Positions 7,168 to 11,533 of a DNA stretch of 11,533 nt are shown one piece after another. Each line of letters begins with the position of its first letter. The stretch's first letter is position 1. The translations under genes and the position numbers were made by a program. This stretch comes from Acinetobacter sp. GTDB taxonomy: Bacteria; Pseudomonadota; Gammaproteobacteria; Pseudomonadales; Moraxellaceae. The DNA is taken from assembly GCA_030152275.1 (NCBI GenBank), contig JASLHF010000240.1, forward strand, positions 1 to 11,533. Reading direction: 5' to 3'. The notes under the pieces were generated by a model. The model saw only the letters and a list, made by a program, of their open reading frames with translations. It did no database searches and had not been told where the DNA came from.

Positions 7168-8650
7168 AGTTAAACCATGATTCGCGCGCTTTCATAATTA
7201 ATTGACCTGCTTTTTCAGCACCTAAACCTTCAATATCTGCGATATCGTCAGTGGCTTGATCCGCCAAGTCATCTACTGTAATCACACCGCGGGCTGCAAG
7301 CGCATACGCGATCTCTTGAGTCATGCCTTCCATTGCGGCAAGTTCAGGACTCGGCTCTTGAATATTTTCCTGCTGTTTTAATGCATCCGCCAAAGCGACT
7401 TCTTTCGCACGGCCCTGCAGCAATTCAACAGTTTCAGCATCCAATTCAATTTCATCGAATGTTTCCGCTGGTACATACGCCACTTCTTCAACTGAAGTAA
7501 AGCCCATTTCAACCAATGCCATCGCAAGGTCTTCTTCAATATCCAAACGTGTTACAAACATGTCCAAATACTGCTGCGCTTCGTTTTGCTGACGCGCATG
7601 GTACTCTTCTTCCAGCATCATATTGAGCTTATAACCAGTCAATTCAGACGCTAAACGCACGTTTTGACCTTGAGAGCCAATCGCGCGCGCCAACTGATCA
7701 CTGGCAGCAAAGATAATGTCTGCGGTACGCTCTTCTTCATCAATCACGATACCAGATACATCTGCAGGCTCTAAAGCGCTGGCAATGTACTGCGCCGCAT
7801 CGTCAGACCAAACAACAACATCAATGCGCTCGCCGTTAAGTTCCTGCTGCACAGCTTGGATACGCGTACCGCGCATACCAATACATGCACCCACTGGATC
7901 AATACGGTGATCGTTGGTTTTCACAGCGATTTTAGCACGGACGCCCGGCTGACGCGCAGCCGCTTTAATTTCAATGATTTCTTCAGAAATTTCTGGAATT
8001 TCTTTTTTCATCAATGCAATCAGCATTTCCGGCTTAGAACGCGACAATAATAATTGAGCGCCGCGGCCTTCACGATTCACACTGTAAAGAATTGCATTGA
8101 CACGCTGCTTAGGACGCAAAATTTCTTTTGCAATCATTTCTTCACGCGCAAGATAGGCTTCCGCATTGTCGCCCAAATCGATGATAAAGCCATCTTTGGT
8201 CTGCTTTTTCACTTCACCGTAAATCAGCTCGCCCACTTTAGATTCATAAGCGTCAGCAATCAGCGCGCGTTCCGCTTCGCGGATTTTCTGCACAATCACC
8301 TGTTTTGCAATTTGCGCAGCGATACGGCCGAAATCAATAGATTCAACTTCCAATTCACGGATATCGCCAATCGACCATTTTGCCGGATCAACATCTGAAA
8401 TTGCATCTTGGCAAGCCGGCATTTCATGATCTTCATCCGCAACCACTTCCCATTGGCGGAAAGTGCTGTAATCACCAGTGCGGCGATCGATTTCCACACG
8501 TAAACGCGCTTCTTCAGAGTTTGTGCCTTCGTAGAATTTCTTTTTAGTCGCTGCAACTAAAGCCTGTTCCAGCGCCTCAAAGATCGCTTCGCGGGGTACG
8601 CCTTTTTCGTTACTAACCGTTTCAACTACGGTAAGAATTTCACGTGCCAT
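7166..8650 (-). CDS. nusA: Transcription termination/antitermination factor NusA
   Basis: NusA binds RNA polymerase and nascent RNA and controls pausing, intrinsic termination and antitermination; this copy has 494 residues. Domains in order: N-terminal RNA-polymerase-binding domain (about 1-130), S1 domain (about 138-200, GELIYGEVKKQTKDGFIIDL), KH1 with GMRG (258-261), KH2 with GSQG (325-328), then two acidic C-terminal repeats (about 365-420 and 440-494) ending in GLGAEKAGQLIMKARESWF. The two repeats match the E. coli-type NusA (495 residues), which uses them for alpha-subunit and lambda N contacts and autoinhibition. AGGTGA precedes the ATG. It lies 35 bases after rimP, and the stop merges with the infB Shine-Dalgarno. 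Confidence 0.98.
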   Translation of the reverse strand: MAREILTVVETVSNEKGVPREAIFEALEQALVAATKKKFYEGTNSEEARLRVEIDRRTGDYSTFRQWEVVADEDHEMPACQDAISDVDPAKWSIGDIRELEVESIDFGRIAAQIAKQVIVQKIREAERALIADAYESKVGELIYGEVKKQTKDGFIIDLGDNAEAYLAREEMIAKEILRPKQRVNAILYSVNREGRGAQLLLSRSKPEMLIALMKKEIPEISEEIIEIKAAARQPGVRAKIAVKTNDHRIDPVGACIGMRGTRIQAVQQELNGERIDVVVWSDDAAQYIASALEPADVSGIVIDEEERTADIIFAASDQLARAIGSQGQNVRLASELTGYKLNMMLEEEYHARQQNEAQQYLDMFVTRLDIEEDLAMALVEMGFTSVEEVAYVPAETFDEIELDAETVELLQGRAKEVALADALKQQENIQEPSPELAAMEGMTQEIAYALAARGVITVDDLADQATDDIADIEGLGAEKAGQLIMKARESWFN

Positions 8651-8685
8651 AAGTCACCTATTCGTTCAGATTCTTATTTATTGAA

Positions 8686-9210
8686 TTAATCCTGATAGAT
8701 TAAATTTGCTTTATCAATATTGTGACTGTCGATTTCCAGCACCTGCTGCTTTTCTACTTCGACTTGAATAACTTCATTTTCAAGGTCTACAGCAAGCAGT
8801 TTTGCTTGGAATTTACGGCGGTTTTCTACAGCACTGATAAGGCGCAATGCTACCTGCTGGCCAATATAGTCAGCCATTTGCTCCAGCTGGAAGAATGGAC
8901 GGTCCCAGCCCGGAGAAGAAACTTCTAAAGCATATTCGCCTGAAATCGGATCATGCACGTCCAAGATCGCGCCCACCTGCTGCGTCACACGCACGCAATC
9001 CTGAACGCCAATGCCGCGGCCCTGTTCAACTTCACCGTCCTCATTGAGCACTGGCGCAGCTGTTTCGTCTACCGCTTTGTCAATATAAATGCGCAATAAT
9101 GAGCGCTTACCCTGCGGAACAAAGTCAATACCCCACAGATCCACGTCACATGCCTGCACTGCAGGTGCAATCAAGTCCAGAAGTGCTTGAGTTTTATTTG
9201 ATAGCTTCAT
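8686..9210 (-). CDS. rimP: Ribosome maturation factor RimP
   Basis: RimP is a 174-residue cytoplasmic protein that assists assembly of the 30S subunit. The N-terminal domain shows VDLWGIDFVPQGKRSLLRIY; CVRVTQQVGAILDVHDPISG and YALEVSSPGWDRPFF are the strongest family signatures, followed by the C-terminal Sm-like barrel. E. coli RimP is about 150 residues; the extra length here lies mostly in a loop at about residues 48-65 (acidic, Glu/Gly-rich) between two conserved strands. The ATG at 9210-9208 is preceded by GAGAG. It is the first protein gene of the operon with nusA, infB and rbfA. The terminators upstream suggest its own promoter. Confidence 0.95.
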   Translation of the reverse strand: MKLSNKTQALLDLIAPAVQACDVDLWGIDFVPQGKRSLLRIYIDKAVDETAAPVLNEDGEVEQGRGIGVQDCVRVTQQVGAILDVHDPISGEYALEVSSPGWDRPFFQLEQMADYIGQQVALRLISAVENRRKFQAKLLAVDLENEVIQVEVEKQQVLEIDSHNIDKANLIYQD

Positions 9211-9301
9211 TTACTCTCGTCAAAATTGTGCAATTTAAAGGCCGGATGGCCGCTGCAAATAGGTATAAGCCATGGTAGCAGCGAAACATGACGGTTTGAC
9301 C

Positions 9302-9331
9302 ATTTTATGGCCGGCACTGCCCGATAGCCAA
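9302..9331 (-). promoter_or_regulatory. Candidate promoter for rimP-nusA-infB-rbfA
   Basis: On the minus strand TTGGCT (9331-9326) and TAAAAT (9307-9302) are separated by 18 bases and resemble a sigma-70 promoter. They lie directly after the last tRNA-side terminator, where a promoter for rimP would be needed. The roughly 90-base leader down to rimP can fold: CGCTGC (9251-9256) pairs with GCAGCG (9278-9283), and GGCC-ATCC-GGCC forms a small hairpin. The match is modest and is an inference. Confidence 0.35.
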
Positions 9332-9332
9332 T

Positions 9333-9354
9333 AAAAAAGGGCGTAAATCGCCCC
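9333..9354 (-). terminator. Second tandem terminator downstream of the tRNA-fMet array
   Basis: On the minus strand GGGCG (9353-9349) pairs with CGCCC (9343-9339) across a five-base ATTTA loop. One G-U pair can extend the stem, and six U follow (9338-9333). The orientation stops leftward transcripts coming from the tRNA genes. Confidence 0.65.
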
Positions 9355-9359
9355 AATTA

Positions 9360-9387
9360 TGCACAGAAAACCATAGTCCACTGTGCA
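9360..9387 (-). repeat. Inverted repeat between the two terminators
   Basis: TGCACAG (9360-9366) and CTGTGCA (9381-9387) form a perfect 7-bp stem with a 14-base loop. It starts in the U-tract of the upstream terminator. It has no U-tract of its own and may protect or stabilise an RNA 3' end. Confidence 0.5.
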
Positions 9388-9412
9388 AAAAGGCCCACCT
9401 AGTTGTGAGCCT
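9387..9412 (-). terminator. First terminator downstream of the tRNA-fMet array
   Basis: On the minus strand AGGCTCAC (9412-9405) pairs with GTGGGCCT (9398-9391) across a six-base AACTAG loop (one G-U pair). A U-run follows at 9391-9387. It begins 11 bases after the CCA end of the last tRNA-fMet gene and is the likely end of the tRNA transcript. Confidence 0.7.
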
Positions 9413-9423
9413 CTTTAGAAACT

Positions 9424-9500
<77 letters not shown>

Positions 9501-9562
9501 TCAACATGCAAAAATTATATACAAAAGCATGACTGTTTTCAATCAAAACTGACTTGCCTTGC

Positions 9563-9586
9563 CTGATTAAGTTGCATCTTAATCAG
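9563..9586 (-). repeat. Trailer hairpin after tRNA-fMet copy 2
   Basis: CTGATTAAG (9563-9571) and CTTAATCAG (9578-9586) form a perfect 9-bp stem with a six-base loop. On the minus strand it begins 3 bases after the CCA end of the tRNA gene at 9590-9666. No U-tract follows, so it looks like an RNA-processing or 3'-end feature, not a terminator. A related but imperfect version follows copy 1. Confidence 0.6.
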
Positions 9587-9589
9587 AAT

Positions 9590-9666
<77 letters not shown>

Positions 9667-9687
9667 TCAATTTGCAAATACTCATCT

Positions 9688-9703
9688 CAGCTGTTTCCAG
9701 CTG
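9688..9703 (-). repeat. CAGCTG inverted repeat between tRNA-fMet copies
   Basis: CAGCTG (9688-9693) and CAGCTG (9698-9703) are separated by TTTC. They form a 6-bp hairpin between the imperfect trailer hairpin of copy 1 and the leader of copy 2. Function is unknown; it may be a processing structure. Confidence 0.4.
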
Positions 9704-9736
9704 TCTATTTAAGTTTGCCTCTTAAACAGAATTGAT

Positions 9737-9813
<77 letters not shown>

Positions 9814-9832
9814 TCAACAGATTTTGCCGCTT

Positions 9833-9867
9833 GCACCAACCGAATGTTCTGGATATTCCGTTGGTGC
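9833..9867 (-). repeat. Inverted repeat engaging the tRNA-Leu 3' end
   Basis: GCACCAACCGAAT (9833-9845) and ATTCCGTTGGTGC (9855-9867) are inverted copies with one mismatch and a nine-base loop. The second arm includes the last six bases of tRNA-Leu (GCACCA). In the precursor the trailer could therefore pair with the CCA end, as an alternative to the mature acceptor stem. Confidence 0.6.
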
Positions 9868-9946
9868 GGAAGGGGGGACTTGAACCCCCACGCCCGAAAG
9901 CACTACCACCTCAAGGTAGCGTGTCTACCAATTCCACCACCACCGC
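9862..9946 (-). tRNA. leuU: tRNA-Leu (GAG)
   Basis: This is an 85-base class II tRNA with a long variable arm (TGCTTTCGGGCGT) and encoded CCA. The anticodon stem CTACC/GGTAG encloses TTGAGGT, so the anticodon is GAG, reading CUC and CUU leucine codons. The T arm GGGGG-TTCAAGT-CCCCC and D stem GTG/CAC are regular. The acceptor stem GCGGTGG/CTTCCGC has a U-U mismatch at 5-68 next to a G-U pair. The position after secG matches leuU of E. coli. Confidence 0.95.
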
Positions 9947-9998
9947 AGCAGGAGGCATTCTAGTCGCATCCCCTCAAAAAAGAAAGGACTAAATAAAA

Positions 9999-10328
9999 TT
10001 AATCCGCAGTTTTTGGCGCAGTTGGTGAAGTTTCAGCCGTTTTAACCGGCGCTGCAGGCGCAGAAGACACCGTATTCAACGTGTAGGCATCTGCAGTTTG
10101 CTTTTTGGCATATACTGCGAGTGTTAAACTGGTCACAAAAAATAAAGCTGTTAATACTGCCGTTAGACGAGTCAGAAAGTTAGCAGATCCGGAAGCGCCA
10201 AATACAGTCGCCGCGCCGCCGCCGCCAAAAGACGCACCGGCATCTGCACCTTTACCATGCTGCACTAAAATCAACACAATCATCAAAACCGCTAAGATGA
10301 TATGCACCACCAGCACAAAAGTTTGCAT
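9999..10328 (-). CDS. secG: Preprotein translocase subunit SecG
   Basis: SecG is a 109-residue inner-membrane subunit of the SecYEG translocon that aids SecA-driven protein export. Two membrane helices are visible (about 3-22 and 55-77), joined by the family-typical loop VQHGKGADAGASFGGGGAAT (Gly/Ala-rich). A polar Ala/Thr/Pro tail follows. Length matches the family (about 110). It is preceded by AGGAG and lies 13 bases after tpiA, so the two are probably co-transcribed. No clear terminator separates it from tRNA-Leu (52 bases), so the tRNAs may be transcribed from the tpiA promoter. Confidence 0.96.
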   Translation of the reverse strand: MQTFVLVVHIILAVLMIVLILVQHGKGADAGASFGGGGAATVFGASGSANFLTRLTAVLTALFFVTSLTLAVYAKKQTADAYTLNTVSSAPAAPVKTAETSPTAPKTAD

Positions 10329-10341
10329 GCTGCACTCCTAA

Positions 10342-11133
10342 TTATTGTTTATTTGCAAATGCCTGAGCAATTTTAAAAAATGACGCAGCATTTAATGATG
10401 CGCCGCCGACTAAAGCGCCATTAATGTCCGGACAGGCCGCTAACTCTACTGCATTTTCAGGTTTTACACTACCGCCATATAGAATCGCAATGCTTTGGCC
10501 AACTGGAGTTATTTGGCTTAATCCCTCACGGATTTTTGCATGCATAGCCTGAGCATCTGCAGGCGATGCAGTTTTGCCCGTTCCAATTGCCCAAATCGGT
10601 TCATAGGCCACAATTATTTGAGACCATTGCGCCGACTCAACCACAGAAGCGATATCGCAAATTTGCTGCAGCACCGTATGTTCTGCCTGACCATTTTCAC
10701 GCTGCTCCAGACTTTCCCCTACGCAGTAAATGACAGTCAAGCCAGCATTTAATGCATTTTTAACCTTCTCATTAATGACCGCCGGCACATCACCAAAAAT
10801 TTCCCGGCGCTCTGAATGACCGACCAGTACAAAATCTACTGCGCAATCTTTTAAAAGTTCCGCGCTGATTTCTCCAGTATATGCACCAGTACCTGCCATA
10901 CGTGAAACATCTTGCGCCACCATACAGATTTGCGTTTGGCTGTCTTGACACAGCGTCTGGATTTCAGTGAGCGCCAAGGCAGACGGTGCAACGCCAATAC
11001 GGCATTTTGTTTGTTCAATATGTTGATCTTGAAGCAATTGTTTTAATTCTTCGATCAGCTGTCTGGCGTCTGCCCGCAGAGGGTTCATTTTCCAATTGCC
11101 AACAACCCAAGGTGTAATCGCCGAAGCCGACAT
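10342..11133 (-). CDS. tpiA: Triosephosphate isomerase
   Basis: TpiA is a 263-residue TIM-barrel enzyme interconverting dihydroxyacetone phosphate and glyceraldehyde 3-phosphate in glycolysis and gluconeogenesis. Catalytic residues are all visible: NWKMN (Asn13, Lys15), VGHSERRE (His106) and AYEPIWAIGTGK (Glu178, followed by the mobile loop 6). The phosphate-binding YGGSVKPEN and ALVGGASL motifs are also present. I chose the ATG at 11133-11131 (MSASAITPWVVGNWK), which puts NWK at the usual distance from the N-terminus. The open frame continues 27 codons further upstream with no family similarity, and it covers the likely promoter. Confidence 0.97.
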   Translation of the reverse strand: MSASAITPWVVGNWKMNPLRADARQLIEELKQLLQDQHIEQTKCRIGVAPSALALTEIQTLCQDSQTQICMVAQDVSRMAGTGAYTGEISAELLKDCAVDFVLVGHSERREIFGDVPAVINEKVKNALNAGLTVIYCVGESLEQRENGQAEHTVLQQICDIASVVESAQWSQIIVAYEPIWAIGTGKTASPADAQAMHAKIREGLSQITPVGQSIAILYGGSVKPENAVELAACPDINGALVGGASLNAASFFKIAQAFANKQ

Positions 11134-11408
11134 AAATAACCTGCAGAAAATTAGATAAAAACGGGCACATTCTACACGCAATTCAGAAATTTGCGGATAG
11201 TTTTGCTTCAGCAAATTCTGTTAAAAAAATGTTTAGCAGATTTTTAACGCGCCTTTTTAAAAAAAAGTCGTGTGATTTAAGGACTGGTTCAAATTTTTAA
11301 GCGATACTTAGATAGTGACAACATTTAAAGATATGGTATTTTTGTACAGCAAAAGTATAATTTTAATATACTAATTATAAACCTTGTGAAGGATAGGCCA
11401 AGTTAAGC
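11134..11408. promoter_or_regulatory. Divergent tpiA / pilB promoter region
   Basis: This AT-rich intergenic region lies between two divergent genes. For pilB, TATAAT occurs at 11356-11361 but has no good -35 box at normal spacing. GTGACA (11315-11320) with TATTTT (11337-11342), 16 bases apart, is another weak candidate. For tpiA, TAGAAT on the minus strand (11174-11169) lies 35 bases before the start with only a poor -35 box. I see no clear operator or sigma-54 site. Confidence 0.4.
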
Positions 11409-11533
11409 ATGACAGCATTACACGGATCTCCAAAATTTACCGGATTTATTCGGCGCCTGGTTGATGAAGGGCACGTGTCTGCAGACAGTATGCAGCAAGC
11501 CATTTTAAATGCTAAAAAAGCCAATCAGGATAT
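11409..11533 (+). CDS. pilB: Type IV pilus assembly ATPase PilB, N-terminal fragment
   Basis: The first 41 codons of a gene cut by the window end read MTALHGSPKFTGFIRRLVDE, GHVSADSMQQAILNAKKANQ, D. This fits the start of the GspE/PilB N-terminal domain (FxRRLVxEGxxS...MxxAxxxAxxxN), the cytoplasmic hexameric ATPase that powers pilus extension. The ATG at 11409 is the only sensible start: an in-frame TAG lies at 11394-11396. AGG at 11395-11397 and AAGGA at 11389-11393 are the possible, rather distant, ribosome-binding sequences. pilC and pilD would be expected beyond the window. Assignment rests on a short fragment plus recalled neighbourhood. Confidence 0.75.
   Translation, partial: MTALHGSPKFTGFIRRLVDEGHVSADSMQQAILNAKKANQD

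Noticed and set aside
10342..11214. Longer 290-residue version of TpiA
   Set aside because: The extra 27 residues have no family similarity and place the NWK motif too far from the N-terminus. The shorter start at 11133 is normal.
11330..11352. Possible sigma-54 promoter for pilB
   Set aside because: GG at 11335 and GC at 11349 are two bases too far apart, and the -24 and -12 consensus bases are largely missing.

Overview
The window looks like a chromosomal segment of a gammaproteobacterium, most likely Acinetobacter or a close relative. The genus call rests on gene order and protein flavour recalled from memory, not on a search: a cation/proton antiporter operon; the block secG, tRNA-Leu(GAG), initiator tRNA, rimP, nusA, infB, rbfA; and tpiA divergent from pilB. 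Almost everything is core genome. I see no insertion sequence, prophage, CRISPR array or defence module.

Left part (1-3470, + strand): the 3' end of a multisubunit Na+(K+)/H+ antiporter (Mrp/Mnh/Pha) operon. It holds the last 28 codons of the subunit A or A/B gene, then mnhC, mnhD, mnhE, mnhF and mnhG. The genes are packed with 1-4 base overlaps or very short gaps and end in a hairpin/U-tract terminator that includes the mnhG stop codon. Together they encode one inner-membrane complex.

Middle gap (3471-4042): no intact gene, but not empty. Reading the minus strand from 3960 to 3624 in alternating frames gives protein-like segments with four CXXC pairs. I read this as the decayed remnant of a small zinc-ribbon protein gene. 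The rbfA terminator sits at its upstream edge.

Right part (3998-11133, - strand): transcription runs leftward: tpiA, secG, tRNA-Leu(GAG), three identical initiator tRNA-fMet genes, a cluster of tandem hairpins/terminators, then rimP, nusA, infB and rbfA. This is the gammaproteobacterial secG-leuU / metY-rimP-nusA-infB-rbfA arrangement, which joins protein export, initiator tRNA, ribosome maturation (RimP, RbfA), transcription elongation/termination (NusA) and translation initiation (IF2). Local peculiarities are the tandem triplication of the initiator tRNA, its U1-U72 mismatch, and two terminators between the tRNAs and rimP.

Right edge (11134-11533): an AT-rich divergent intergenic region and the first 41 codons of pilB, the type IV pilus extension ATPase, on the + strand.

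The most interesting items are the decayed multi-CXXC gene and the initiator tRNA array. Nothing here supports a new biological system.
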